Shown here piece after piece: positions 33,057 to 42,330 of a stretch of DNA of 64,000 nucleotides. A program made the position numbers and the translations under genes. Location: assembly GCA_963777755.1 (NCBI GenBank), contig CAVZSC010000021.1:62001-126000 (forward strand), written 5' to 3'. The notes below the pieces were generated by a model. It searched no databases, had not been told where the DNA came from, and was given only the letters and a program-made list of their open reading frames with translations. Position 1 is the stretch's first letter, and every line of letters begins with the position of its first letter. The stretch comes from DATFWC01 sp963777755 (GTDB lineage Bacteria > Pseudomonadota > Alphaproteobacteria > Rhizobiales > Xanthobacteraceae).

Positions 33057-34181
33057 GTGGCATCGTGGTCTCGACATGTGGTGCCGTTGTCTCCTTCCCT
33101 TCTGTCCCTTGCCCGCCTCGCCGAGACGCTCACCGTCGCCCTGATCGGCGGCGTGGCGTTCACGCTCGTCGGACTGCCGGCCGGTCTGGTGTCCGGCTCG
33201 ATGCTGGCGGTCGCGGTCGCCGGCGTGAGCGGGCGTCCCATGCTGGTTCCGCCGCCGGTGGCGCGCGTGTCCTTCGTGCTCGTCGGCATCCTGCTGGGAT
33301 CCGTGGTGAAGCCCGAGATGCTGCGGGGCATCGCCGACTGGCCGCTCAGCATCGCCATCCTGGTGGTGGCGGCGCTATGCATCATCGCGGCGACCGCAAC
33401 CTACCTGCGCCTGGTGCACGGATGGGATCGGTTGTCCGCCCTGATGGGAGCGAGCCCGGGATCGCTCGCCCAGGTCATGGCGCTGTCGGCGGAGTATGGG
33501 CTCGACCTGCGGAAGATCGCCGTCGTGCAGACGACGCGCGTGCTCATCCTCACCGTCGGTCTGCCGGCGGGCCTGGCATTGTTCGGACTGGCGAAACACG
33601 CCACCGTCACCACCGCGCCGGCGACGGCTTCGCTCGACGTGACCGAGCTCGCGATCCTCGCAGGTTTCTCGACAGCGACGGCGCTGCTCCTCATGTGGCT
33701 GCGCTTTCCCGGCGGTCTCCTGTTCGGCGCCATGGCCGGCTCGGGACTCCTGCACGGCACCGGATGGATTCACGCGGTGCTGCCCTGGTGGATCACCGCC
33801 GCAGCCATGATCACGCTGGGAGCGGTCGCCGGCGCCCGCTTCGCCAATACGACGCCGAGCACGTTGCTCAGCTACCTCGGCGCTGCGTTCGGCTCGTTTG
33901 CGGTAGCGATCGCGGTGGCGTCCGCGTTCGTGCTGGTCGTCGCCAGCCTGCTGCCGCTGCCGATCGCCGATCTGGTCGTCGCCTATTCGCCCGGCGCGCA
34001 GGACACCATGATGGTGCTCGCGCTCGCGCTTCACCTCGACCCGGTGTTCGTCGGCGCGCACCACCTGGCGCGGTTCATGGTCGTGAGCATCTCGATCGCG
34101 CTGATCGCGCGACGCCTCTCGCGCAAGCCACGTCCCGGCGGCCGCCGGCCGCCGCCGCGCCGCGGCACGTTCGAGGATTGA
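33057..34181 (+). CDS. AbrB-family (PF05145) membrane protein
   Basis: 374 residues, about 10-11 hydrophobic helices arranged as an internal duplication. The repeated signature is GLPAGLVSGSMLAVAVAGVS in the first half and RFPGGLLFGAMAGSGLLHGT in the second, together with GASPGSLAQVMALSAEYGLD and YSPGAQDTMMVLALALHLDP. This is the inner-membrane AbrB family, often mis-labelled 'ammonia monooxygenase'; role unknown, perhaps a permease. A basic proline-rich tail (RRPPPRRG) ends it. The GTG start is uncertain. It converges on hemA with a 7-bp gap. Confidence 0.8.
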   Translation: MASWSRHVVPLSPSLLSLARLAETLTVALIGGVAFTLVGLPAGLVSGSMLAVAVAGVSGRPMLVPPPVARVSFVLVGILLGSVVKPEMLRGIADWPLSIAILVVAALCIIAATATYLRLVHGWDRLSALMGASPGSLAQVMALSAEYGLDLRKIAVVQTTRVLILTVGLPAGLALFGLAKHATVTTAPATASLDVTELAILAGFSTATALLLMWLRFPGGLLFGAMAGSGLLHGTGWIHAVLPWWITAAAMITLGAVAGARFANTTPSTLLSYLGAAFGSFAVAIAVASAFVLVVASLLPLPIADLVVAYSPGAQDTMMVLALALHLDPVFVGAHHLARFMVVSISIALIARRLSRKPRPGGRRPPPRRGTFED

Positions 34182-34188
34182 TGGCAGG

Positions 34189-35412
34189 CTACTCCGCGGC
34201 GAGCGCGCGCCGCAGCGGCAGACCGAGGTGCTCCCACACGTCGACCAGGGCCGAGGCGAGCGCATCGATCAGGCCGTCGTCGTGATAGGGCGACGGTGTG
34301 ATGCGCAGCCGCTCCATGCCGCGCGGCACGGTCGGATAGTTGATCGGCTGGATGTAGATGCCGTGCTCGGCGAGCAGGAGGTCGCTCGCCGCCTTGCATT
34401 TCTCCGGATCGCCCACGAGCACCGGGACGATGTGCGTGTCGCTCGGCATCACCGGCAGGCCGGCGGCGACCAGCACCGCCTTGGTGCGGGCCGCGCGGTC
34501 CTGGTGGCGCTCGCGCTCCCAGTCGGAGACTTTCAGGTGGCGGATCGCGGCGGTGGCGGCGGCGCATACGGCCGGCGGCAACGCCGTGGTGAAGATGAAG
34601 CCCGGCGCATAGGAACGTACCGCATCGACCATGGCGGCGCTGCCGGCGATATAGCCGCCGAGGCAGCCGAACGCCTTGGCGAGCGTGCCCTCGATCACGT
34701 CGACCCGGTCCATCGCCCCGGCGCGCTCGCACAGGCCCGCTCCGCGCGCCCCGTACATGCCGACCGCGTGCACCTCGTCGCAGTAGGTGAAGGCGCCGTA
34801 GCGCTCGGCGAGGTCGCAGATCGCGTTCACCGGCGCGACGTCGCCGTCCATCGAATAAAGCCCTTCGAACACGATCAGCTTGGGGCGGTCGCCGGCTTCC
34901 TGCAGAATTTGCTCGAGATGCGCCACGTCGTTGTGGCGCCAGATCCGCTTCTCCACGCCCGACTGCCGCACACCCTCAATCATCGAATTGTGGTTGAGCG
35001 CATCGGAGATGATCAGGCAGTTGGGAATCAGCTTGGCGAGCGTGGCGATGCCGGTCTGGTTCGACACATAGCCGGACGTGAACACCAGCGCGGCTTCCTT
35101 GCGGTGCAGGTCGGCGAGCTCATGCTCGAGCTCGACCAGCGGGTGATTGGTGCCGGCGATGTTGCGGGTACCGCCGGCGCCGGTACCGATGCGGGTCGCG
35201 GTCTCGACCATCGCGCCGATCACCTTCGGGTGCTGGCTCATGCCGAGATAATCGTTCGAGCACCAGATCACGACGTTACGGCGCCCCTCGGGGGCATGCC
35301 AGAGCGCGTGCGGGAAACGGCCGGCGATGCGCTCGAGGTCGACGAAAACCCGATAGCGCCGCTCCTCGCGCAATTGCTCCAGCGCGGTCGTGAAATATGC
35401 CTCGTAGTCCAT
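34189..35412 (-). CDS. hemA: 5-aminolevulinate synthase
   Basis: 407 residues; condenses glycine and succinyl-CoA to 5-aminolevulinate, the first step of haem synthesis by the C4 route typical of alphaproteobacteria. A PLP enzyme of the alpha-oxoamine synthase group: VIWCSNDYLGMSQHPKVIGA, the glycine-rich GTGAGGTRNIAGTNHPL, DEVHAVGMYG and the Schiff-base lysine in EGTLAKAFGCLGGY. Full length. A FixK/FNR-like sequence lies about 100 bp ahead of the ATG, so low-oxygen regulation is likely, as known for hemA in Bradyrhizobium-type bacteria. Confidence 0.96.
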   Translation of the reverse strand: MDYEAYFTTALEQLREERRYRVFVDLERIAGRFPHALWHAPEGRRNVVIWCSNDYLGMSQHPKVIGAMVETATRIGTGAGGTRNIAGTNHPLVELEHELADLHRKEAALVFTSGYVSNQTGIATLAKLIPNCLIISDALNHNSMIEGVRQSGVEKRIWRHNDVAHLEQILQEAGDRPKLIVFEGLYSMDGDVAPVNAICDLAERYGAFTYCDEVHAVGMYGARGAGLCERAGAMDRVDVIEGTLAKAFGCLGGYIAGSAAMVDAVRSYAPGFIFTTALPPAVCAAATAAIRHLKVSDWERERHQDRAARTKAVLVAAGLPVMPSDTHIVPVLVGDPEKCKAASDLLLAEHGIYIQPINYPTVPRGMERLRITPSPYHDDGLIDALASALVDVWEHLGLPLRRALAAE

Positions 35413-35505
35413 CCGTCGCGCCTTTCCCCGGCCACTCGTTTGGTGGCATTTAGAAATGTTCCACGCTGTTTGTCGAGACCCTATTTGCCCCGGATTCCTG
35501 CCTCA

Positions 35506-35519
35506 TTGATTTGTGTCAA
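35506..35519 (-). promoter_or_regulatory. FixK/FNR-type box upstream of hemA
   Basis: TTGAT-TTGT-GTCAA: it matches the TTGAT-N4-ATCAA consensus with one mismatch in the second half-site. It is centred about 100 bp upstream of the hemA start codon. A FixK-type regulator with the matching recognition helix is encoded 2.6 kb away. Confidence 0.65.
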
Positions 35520-35691
35520 GGAGAAACCAAGGGCCAATTACGGCTTGGAATCAGGCAAGTTTCGCCATCGTCGGGGTCAACGATGGGGCGGCCGGGAAAA
35601 TTGTTTGGAATTTCAACAATGCGCGATTAAGCGCTGCCTCATATTCATCGGGCCGTGATCAAGGATCGCAATGGTGTCCCAATAGGGCGAT

Positions 35692-35832
35692 TCACACGAG
35701 CCCGGGCAGCACCAGGATGGCAAACGCCCCGATCACCAGCACCAGGCTGACAATGAGGATGACGAGAACTGGCCGGTCGAGGAATCCTTGCCGCGCTTCG
35801 GTCGGCTGCAGAACGGGGCGGTTTTCCGGCAT
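35692..35832 (-). CDS. 46-residue single-helix membrane protein
   Basis: A small gene with a perfect CAGGAGG ribosome site before MPENRPVLQPTEARQGFLDR. A polar N-terminus of about 20 residues is followed by one transmembrane helix (VLVILIVSLVLVIGAFAILV) and LPGLV. Known family not recognised. It lies between the hemA upstream region and the divergent dehalogenase gene. The long frame upstream of this ATG is not credible. Confidence 0.6.
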   Translation of the reverse strand: MPENRPVLQPTEARQGFLDRPVLVILIVSLVLVIGAFAILVLPGLV

Positions 35833-35986
35833 GGCACAGCCTCCTGGCAGATCCGTCTGGCAGCCAACGCGGCACCCGTCCATCGGTTCCGATATGGGTC
35901 CGGGAACAGCCCTGGCATGCCCTGCCGGATAGCCAAATGGGCGAGAAATCCGCCAAAATACCAGCCGCTTCACCAGGGGAGCCGCC

Positions 35987-36676
35987 ATGGCCAGAGCAAG
36001 TCTCGTCGGTATTCACGCCTGCGTGTTCGATGCCTATGGAACGCTGTTCGATTTCGCCTCGGCGGCACGCGCCTGCCGCGACGTGCTGGGGGAGAACATC
36101 GCTCCCCTGACCGCCCTGTGGCGCGATAAACAGCTGCAATACACGTGGCTGCGCGCCGCCCAGGGCCTGCATGCGGACTTCTGGCAAGTCACCGGCGACG
36201 CGCTCGATTTCACCTTGGAATCCATGCGCATCGATGCGCCGGGACTGCGCGACCGGCTGATGAACTGCTACCTGGCGCTGGAGACCTTCCCGGAAGTGTC
36301 CGGGGTGCTCGCGCGGCTCAAGGCCGGCGGCATGCGGACGGCGATCCTGTCCAACGGATCGCCCATGATGCTGCAGGCCGCGGTCAGTCGCGCCCGCCTC
36401 GACGGGCTCCTCGATGCGGTGCTCTCGGTCGAAGAGGCCGGGGTCTACAAGCCGAGCCCAAAGGTCTACCAGCTCGTCCTCGACCAGTTCGGTGTCGCGG
36501 CCGCGGCGATCTCGTTCCAGTCGTCCAACGCCTGGGACGCCTATGCGGCCTCGGCCTTCGGCATGAAGGTCGTGTGGTGCAACCGCTATGGACAGCCGCG
36601 CGAACGCCTGCCGGGCGCGCCGGACTTCGAGATCCACACCTTGCAGGACCTGCCCGCCCTGGTCGGCATCGCCTGA
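35987..36676 (+). CDS. (S)-2-haloacid dehalogenase, type II
   Basis: 229 residues of the HAD superfamily. Nucleophile Asp15 in VFDAYGTLFD, Ser/Asn motif II in AILSNGSP, Lys in VYKPSPKVYQ and motif III SSNAWDAYAASAFG, which is diagnostic for L-2-haloacid dehalogenases (SSN-x-D-x-x-G). It hydrolyses short-chain L-2-haloacids to D-2-hydroxy acids; natural substrates in soil are unknown. GGGGAGCC precedes the ATG. Stands before the flavin monooxygenase gene (133-bp gap), possibly co-transcribed. Confidence 0.9.
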   Translation: MARASLVGIHACVFDAYGTLFDFASAARACRDVLGENIAPLTALWRDKQLQYTWLRAAQGLHADFWQVTGDALDFTLESMRIDAPGLRDRLMNCYLALETFPEVSGVLARLKAGGMRTAILSNGSPMMLQAAVSRARLDGLLDAVLSVEEAGVYKPSPKVYQLVLDQFGVAAAAISFQSSNAWDAYAASAFGMKVVWCNRYGQPRERLPGAPDFEIHTLQDLPALVGIA

Positions 36677-36809
36677 TCCGCCCGATCGATGCACAACGCC
36701 GACAGGCGCTCGGAGAACGCGTTGCTCGCCTTTCATGCGGCGTGTATGGGAGCGGCCGGCGTGGAGCCGCCGTACCGAGTTGCAGAAGTGCTTGGAGACA
36801 CGTGAACGC

Positions 36810-38414
36810 ATGCACGATACACAGGTCCTGATCGTCGGCGCCGGTCCGACCGGGCTGACGCTGGCGGTGGCGCTGGGGCAGAAGGGCGTGCGCTGCACGC
36901 TGATCGAGCAGAAGGAGGCGCCGCAGTTCCTGCCCAAGATGGAGCGCTGCAATGCCCGCACGATGGAGATCTATCGCCGCATGGGCATTGTCGAGAAGGT
37001 GCGCGCCGCCGGCCTGCCGGCGCACTGCCCGATGGATGTGTTCATCGTCTTCAATCTGGTCGAGCCGCCGCTGGTCCGCCACCCCTATCCCTCCGTCGCC
37101 GAGGCGAAGGCCAGGATCGCCAAATGCCGCGACGGCACCTTGCCGCTCGAGCCGTATCAGCTCATCTCCCAGTACACGCTCGAGCCGCTGCTCAAGTCGA
37201 TCGCCGAGGAGTTGCCGAGCGTCACCGTCCGTTTCGGCTGCGCGCTGGAAGAGTTCACGCAGGACGAGGCCGGCGTCACCGCGCGCGTGCGCCATGCCGA
37301 CGGCTCGTCCGGAACGATCCGCGCGCTCTACATGGCGGCGTGCGACGGCGGCTCGAGCGGGGTGCGCAAGCAGCTCGGCATCGAGCTGTCCGGGCAGGCC
37401 AACCTGCTGCAGCTGCGCCAGGCGCTGTACTACTGCGAAGACCTGTACGAGCGCATCGCGATCGGCAAGGGCCGGCACTATCACGTGGCGGATGCGCGCA
37501 CGACCTTCCTGATCGTGCAGGATTCGACCAAGCATTTCAGCCTGCACTCGGTGGTCGACCAGGATTCCGACATGGCGACGGCGTTCGAGCGCACCGTCGC
37601 CATGCCGGTGAAATACGACATGCTCTTTGTCGGCCAGTGGCGCCAGAACCTGCTGTGCGCCGACCGCTTCATGGATCGCCGCGTGTTCCTCGCCGGCGAC
37701 GCGGTGCACCTCGTGATCCCGACCGGCGGGCTCGGCATGAACACCGGCGTCGGCGAGGCGACCGATCTCGCCTGGAAGCTCGCCGCCACGCTGCAGGGCT
37801 GGGGTGGGCCGAACCTGCTCGCCTCCTACCAGACAGAGCGCCAGCCGATCGGCGCGCGCAACGTCGCGGCCTCCACCTTCGCGTCGCGCGGCCGGCGCAA
37901 GTGGCGCGCCACCTACCGGCCGGAGATGCGCGAGAGCACGCCGGAGGGCTTGGCGGCGCGGGCGAGCTACATCGAGATCGCCGAGTCCGAGCAGCGCAAG
38001 TCGAACGAGATGACCGGCGCCGAGCTCGGCTATCGCTACGCCGGCTCGCCGCTGATCTGGCCGGAAGCCGGCGAGCCGCCGGCGGACGATTTCATCCGCT
38101 ACACCCCGACCACGTTCCCGGGCGCGCGGCTACCGCACGTGTGGCTCGACGACGGCAGCGCCATGCAGGACCGCATCGGCGACGGCTATACGCTGCTGCG
38201 CCTCGGCGGCAGCACCGCCGACGCATCGGCGCTGGCGCGCGCGTTCGGCGCCATCGGCGCGCCGTTTACGACACTCGATATTCCCGACGCGGCGGCGCGC
38301 GACCTTTACGGCCGCGACCTCATCCTGCTGCGGCCCGACCTGCACGTGGTATGGCGCGGCAACCGCCCGCCCGAGGAGCCGGAGCGGCTAGCCCGCATGG
38401 CGACCGGGCATTAG
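36810..38414 (+). CDS. FAD-dependent aromatic monooxygenase (PheA/TfdB/MhpA family)
   Basis: 534 residues. N-terminal dinucleotide fold VLIVGAGPTGLTLAVALGQK (FAD) and the second FAD motif with the GD signature: VFLAGDAVHLVIPTGGLGMN, then TGVGEATDLAWKLAA. A thioredoxin-like C-terminal part (from about 440) is typical of phenol-hydroxylase-type enzymes. It probably hydroxylates an aromatic ring using NAD(P)H and O2; the exact substrate is not determined. The ATG at 36810 has GGAG about 12 bp away. Confidence 0.88.
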   Translation: MHDTQVLIVGAGPTGLTLAVALGQKGVRCTLIEQKEAPQFLPKMERCNARTMEIYRRMGIVEKVRAAGLPAHCPMDVFIVFNLVEPPLVRHPYPSVAEAKARIAKCRDGTLPLEPYQLISQYTLEPLLKSIAEELPSVTVRFGCALEEFTQDEAGVTARVRHADGSSGTIRALYMAACDGGSSGVRKQLGIELSGQANLLQLRQALYYCEDLYERIAIGKGRHYHVADARTTFLIVQDSTKHFSLHSVVDQDSDMATAFERTVAMPVKYDMLFVGQWRQNLLCADRFMDRRVFLAGDAVHLVIPTGGLGMNTGVGEATDLAWKLAATLQGWGGPNLLASYQTERQPIGARNVAASTFASRGRRKWRATYRPEMRESTPEGLAARASYIEIAESEQRKSNEMTGAELGYRYAGSPLIWPEAGEPPADDFIRYTPTTFPGARLPHVWLDDGSAMQDRIGDGYTLLRLGGSTADASALARAFGAIGAPFTTLDIPDAAARDLYGRDLILLRPDLHVVWRGNRPPEEPERLARMATGH

Positions 38415-38435
38415 GCTTCGGCGGCGTCGGCCTTT

Positions 38436-39155
38436 TCACTCTTCGCTGCGTACACGGCGATGCAGCGTTGCGGCGTCGTAGTTCTCGCCGATCGACATGG
38501 CGCAGATGCGGGAGACGTGCGTGAGCGGCAAACCGCTCTCCGTGGCCCAGGCGTTGAATTGGTCCTGCACCTTTTTGAGATCCTTCCTGGAGGTCGGGCT
38601 CTCGGCGATGTCCAGGCCGGCGTCGCGCAGGCAGGCGACGACGTCCGCCGAGGTGATGAAGCAGTCCTTGCCAATGAACCGCAGGAGATATTGACCCGTA
38701 CGCCCACCCAGGCGCGATCCGCGCTTGGCGAGGAGATCGAGCAGGCCCACCTGATCATTGGCGGGCCACCCGGCGAGGAACTTGCCGAAGCTGCCGTGCT
38801 CCCTGGCGATGTCGACGACGAAGCCCGCATTGTGACGGACGGCGCTGATCTTCTGCGGATTGCGCACGATGCGTTGATCGCCGGCGAGGCGCTCCCAGAA
38901 CTCGTCGGGCTCGAACGAGAGGCGCTTCGGCTCGAAGCCCAGGAAGGCGGATTCGAAGCCCGGCCACTTGTTCTCGATGACCCTCCACACGAAGCCGGCC
39001 GAGAAGATGCGTTTCGTCATCTCGGCGAGCACGCGATCGTCCGGGACACGGCTCAGCGCCTTGGCGTCCATGACCTCCGGCAAAAATTTGGCGAGCGCCG
39101 CCTCGCCGCCTTTTCGTTTCGCCGCACGGGCACGGATGGTGGCAAACGGCGTCAT
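38436..39155 (-). CDS. tag: DNA-3-methyladenine glycosylase I family protein
   Basis: 239 residues starting MTPFATIRARAAKRKGGEAA. It has the helical Tag-type core: MTKRIFSAGFVWRVIENKWP, GFESAFLGFEP and the C-terminal FLTS-type block (here YLLRFIGKDCFITSADVVAC, LRDAGLDIAESPTSRKDLKK). The family excises alkylated adenine from DNA. This is the divergent rhizobial subtype, lacking the clear N- and C-terminal Cys/His zinc 'snap' of E. coli Tag, so the substrate range is uncertain. It starts 11 bp after the UbiD stop, in the same direction. Confidence 0.72.
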   Translation of the reverse strand: MTPFATIRARAAKRKGGEAALAKFLPEVMDAKALSRVPDDRVLAEMTKRIFSAGFVWRVIENKWPGFESAFLGFEPKRLSFEPDEFWERLAGDQRIVRNPQKISAVRHNAGFVVDIAREHGSFGKFLAGWPANDQVGLLDLLAKRGSRLGGRTGQYLLRFIGKDCFITSADVVACLRDAGLDIAESPTSRKDLKKVQDQFNAWATESGLPLTHVSRICAMSIGENYDAATLHRRVRSEE

Positions 39156-39165
39156 CGCCGAAACA

Positions 39166-40758
39166 TCACGTCGGCGGCTTGGCGGCGAATTTTGAGCCGC
39201 GCACGCACATGCGGCCGCGCGGGTCCTGCCACAACTGCTCGGTCGCGTGCAGGTGGCCGAGCGCGCGCGCGATGGTCTGGAAGTCGTACGCGGCGAATTG
39301 CTCGGCGATGTCGGTGTAGTAGCGCGGCTCGGCATCGATGAGCGCCAGGATGTCTTTGGCGAGTGCCGCCACCTTGGCCTCGTCGCCGCTGACGCCTGGC
39401 TTGTCGGCCTTGCCCTTGACGTAGTCGTCGACCTTTGCGGTCGTGGCATACGCATAGGTGATGCGCTCGTAGCGCTCGCGCGGAATCCCTTCCGAGATCG
39501 TGGCGTCGATGCCGACCTTGGCGCCGGTCGGCACGACGCCCACCGGCGTGGGCGGCAGGCTCGGGTCGAGCGGCTTCGCCCGCGCGTTGCTCACGATCAT
39601 GATGTCGCGGTCGCCCTGCACGCGCGTCGCGATCGCCCACTCGACGTCGGCCGGATCGAAGACGTCGATGTCGTCATCGACCACGACGACGTGCTTGAGG
39701 TCCATCACCGACAGCGCCGCAAGAAGCGCGTTCTTGCCCTCGCCCGACTGCTTCTTGATCGAGATCACGGCGTGCCAGAAGGCGCAGCCGCCGAGCGTGA
39801 CATTGATGTCCTTGACGGTGACGCCCGCCGTCTTGAGCGCCTGGCGGATCGCCGTGTAGCGGGTGGGCGCGGCGAGCCAGGTGTTCTCCCACGGCATGTG
39901 CAGCGCGTAGTAGATCGCATCCTTGCGCATCGAGATCGCCTTGATGCGCACCAGCGGGTTCCAGTGCAGGCCGCCCATCAGGCGGGTGAACTCGCCGAAG
40001 CGTCCCTCCGGCCAGGTCCAGCCGGTCGGCAGGATCTCGGCTTCCAGCACGATCTCGGCGTCGGCGATGTAGGGCATGTCGATCGTCTCGCACGGCGCGA
40101 GCTCGACCGGCGCACCGCGCAGGCCGCCGGCGATCGCCATCTCGTCGACCCCGAGCGGCGCCCGATAGCCCGACCCGGTGATCTCGATCGGGTGTGTGCC
40201 GATGGAAATCGAGATCGGGCACGGCCGGCCCGCTTCGAACGCCCGTTGCGCGAACAGCCGCATGTTGTTCGGCGTGACGATGTCGATGCCGGTGAGGTTC
40301 TTCTCCTTGACGATGAAACGATAAATGCCGCTGTTCACGCCGAGCTCGGGGTCGCGGGCAATGACCACGCCGGCCGTGATCATCGGCCCGCCGTCGTAGA
40401 TCGACGACATCGGGATCGGCAGCCGATAGAGGTCGACGTCGCCGCCGAGCATGGTCACCTCGCGGGTGGGCGACGTCTTCACATATTTGGGCGGGATCGG
40501 GCGGTCGAGCGCCTGCCTGAGCATGGTCTCGATCTCCGCAAAGCTGTCGCAACCCATCGACGTGGTGGCGCGCTCGCGTGTGCGGATGATGCCCGACACG
40601 ACGGGCATGTCGTAGCCGATCACATTGTGGAAATAGAGCGCGGTCTTGGCCTGATCCACCAGGGTGGCGATGTGGCGGATGTCGATCGCCTGGTGCAGGT
40701 CGACGAGCTCGCCCCCCTGCCGCAGCCGGTCGAGAAACTGGCGGAAATTCTCCTGCAT
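39166..40758 (-). CDS. UbiD-family prenylated-FMN decarboxylase
   Basis: 530 residues, start MQENFRQFLDRLRQGGELVD with GGAGAT ahead. Typical UbiD elements: VVIARDPELGVNSGIYRFIV, HPIEITGSGYRAPLGVDEMA, the catalytic glutamate segment WPEGRFGEFTRLMGG, and VVVVDDDIDVFDPADVEWAI. These enzymes (de)carboxylate aromatic or unsaturated acids and need prenylated FMN made by a UbiX partner, which is not in the window. It is divergent from an oxidoreductase/thioesterase/CoA-ligase operon, so an aromatic-acid route is plausible. Confidence 0.9.
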   Translation of the reverse strand: MQENFRQFLDRLRQGGELVDLHQAIDIRHIATLVDQAKTALYFHNVIGYDMPVVSGIIRTRERATTSMGCDSFAEIETMLRQALDRPIPPKYVKTSPTREVTMLGGDVDLYRLPIPMSSIYDGGPMITAGVVIARDPELGVNSGIYRFIVKEKNLTGIDIVTPNNMRLFAQRAFEAGRPCPISISIGTHPIEITGSGYRAPLGVDEMAIAGGLRGAPVELAPCETIDMPYIADAEIVLEAEILPTGWTWPEGRFGEFTRLMGGLHWNPLVRIKAISMRKDAIYYALHMPWENTWLAAPTRYTAIRQALKTAGVTVKDINVTLGGCAFWHAVISIKKQSGEGKNALLAALSVMDLKHVVVVDDDIDVFDPADVEWAIATRVQGDRDIMIVSNARAKPLDPSLPPTPVGVVPTGAKVGIDATISEGIPRERYERITYAYATTAKVDDYVKGKADKPGVSGDEAKVAALAKDILALIDAEPRYYTDIAEQFAAYDFQTIARALGHLHATEQLWQDPRGRMCVRGSKFAAKPPT

Positions 40759-40872
40759 CGTGATCTCCAATAGGGACCGGCCGCGGTGCCGCATTTCATC
40801 ATTGTTGGCGTGCGGGTCATAAGCTACTTAGGCCCGACCTCGACGGCAATCACATAAGCACGAGCACCCCGG

Positions 40873-41877
40873 ATGAGAGCATTGGTTCTGCGCCAGCATG
40901 GCGGGCTTGAGGAATTGCAGGTCGTCGACGACTATCCGACGCCGACGCCGATCGAGGGCCACGTCGTCATTCGCGTGCGCGCCTCCTCGTTCAACTATCA
41001 CGACGTGTTCACCGTGCGCGGCATGCCCGGCATCAAGGTTCCGCTGCCGGTGATCATCGGCCTCGACATGGCGGGCGAGATCGCCGAGGTGGGTTCCGGC
41101 GTCACCGGCTGGAAGGCCGGTGACCGCGTCCTCGTCAACCCGGTCAACAAGAAGAAGGGCCTGATGGGCGAGATGCTCGACGGCGGCATGGCGGAATATT
41201 GCCTGGTCGCCGCCGATCAGCTGGTCGCCATGCCGGCCGGCGTGAGCTTCGAGGATGCGGCGACGCTGCCGGTCGCCTACGGCACCGCGCACCGCATGCT
41301 GATCACGCATGAGACCGTCAAGGCGGGCGAGCGCGTGCTGATCCTGGGGGCGAGCGGCGGGGTCGGCACCGGCTGCGTCATCCTGGCGAAGCTGCTCGGT
41401 GCCGAGGTGATCGCCTGCACCACCAGCGCGGAGAAGGTCGAGCGGCTGAGGCAGCTGGGTGCCGACGAGGTGCTCGACGTCCGCGCGGTCGACTTCTCCA
41501 AATGGGCGGTCGAGCGCTACGGCAAGCCGCAGCGCCGCTCCTACGAAGGCGGCGTCGACGTGGTGATCAATTTCACCGGCGGCGAAACCTGGGTGCCCTC
41601 GCTGCGCTGCCTCAAGCGCGGCGGTAAGCTCCTGGTGTGCGGCGCCACCGCCGGCTACGACCCCAAGGAGGACCTGCGCTACGTGTGGAGCTTCGAGATC
41701 AGGATCATCGGCTCGAACAGCTTCTACGACGAGAACCTGCAGGCCCTGATGCAGCTGATCCAGGACGGCAGGATGAAGCCGATGATCGACAAGGTGCTGC
41801 CGCTGGAGCAGGCCGCCGAGGGCCTGAGGCTGCTGCAGGACCGCGAAGTGATCGGCAAGGTCGTGGTCACGCCGTGA
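40873..41877 (+). CDS. NADPH:quinone-reductase-type zinc-independent alcohol dehydrogenase
   Basis: 334 residues of the medium-chain dehydrogenase/reductase family. N-terminal VVIRVRASSFNYHDVFTVRG, GLDMAGEIAEVGSGV, nucleotide-binding GERVLILGASGGVGTGCVIL. The catalytic zinc Cys of alcohol dehydrogenases is replaced (SSFNYHD), so it is a quinone/enoyl-reductase subtype. First of three tightly spaced genes with a thioesterase (16-bp gap) and a CoA ligase (17 bp). Confidence 0.87.
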   Translation: MRALVLRQHGGLEELQVVDDYPTPTPIEGHVVIRVRASSFNYHDVFTVRGMPGIKVPLPVIIGLDMAGEIAEVGSGVTGWKAGDRVLVNPVNKKKGLMGEMLDGGMAEYCLVAADQLVAMPAGVSFEDAATLPVAYGTAHRMLITHETVKAGERVLILGASGGVGTGCVILAKLLGAEVIACTTSAEKVERLRQLGADEVLDVRAVDFSKWAVERYGKPQRRSYEGGVDVVINFTGGETWVPSLRCLKRGGKLLVCGATAGYDPKEDLRYVWSFEIRIIGSNSFYDENLQALMQLIQDGRMKPMIDKVLPLEQAAEGLRLLQDREVIGKVVVTP

Positions 41878-41893
41878 GGATTCAGAGGGCACA

Positions 41894-42313
41894 ATGAGCG
41901 ACGACATGACGGTGGAACGCGTCCAGGCGCTGATCACGCGCGGTCCCTACAATCAATGGCTCGGGCTCAAGGTGATCGCCGTGCACGACGACGGCATCGA
42001 GCTCACCGCCACCTGGCGCGAGGAGTGGGTGGTGAACCCGGAGCGGCGCTATACCCATGGCGGCGTGCTCGCGGCCCTGGTCGACGTCGCGGCGGACTGG
42101 GCGCTGATCCGGCGCACCGGCCGCGGTGTCCCGACGATCGACCTGCGCGTCGACTATCACAGCGCCGCCATGCCGGGCGACCTGACGGCGCGCGGCAAGG
42201 TCATCAGGTTCGGCAGCCAGTTCACGACCTCGGAGGCGCAGGTGCTCGATCGCGACGGCAAGCTGCTGGCGAGCGGGCGCGGCACGTATTTCACCGCGCC
42301 GCCGAAGAGTTGA
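41894..42313 (+). CDS. PaaI-type hotdog thioesterase
   Basis: 139 residues, a single hotdog fold. The helix segment RRYTHGGVLAALVDVAADWA carries the HGG motif and an acid on the helix (VDVAAD), typical of PaaI-type acyl-CoA thioesterases. PTIDLRVDYHSAAMPGDLTA forms the next strands. It would release CoA from acyl- or aryl-CoA intermediates made by the ligase that follows. Middle gene of the three-gene unit. Confidence 0.88.
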   Translation: MSDDMTVERVQALITRGPYNQWLGLKVIAVHDDGIELTATWREEWVVNPERRYTHGGVLAALVDVAADWALIRRTGRGVPTIDLRVDYHSAAMPGDLTARGKVIRFGSQFTTSEAQVLDRDGKLLASGRGTYFTAPPKS

Positions 42314-42330
42314 GGCAACGAGAGCCTGGT

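Noticed and set aside
35513..35932. 139-codon plus-strand frame over the hemA upstream region
   Set aside because: It overlaps the FixK-type box and the small membrane protein gene on the other strand, with no family motif. The 46-residue gene is better supported by its ribosome site and helix.
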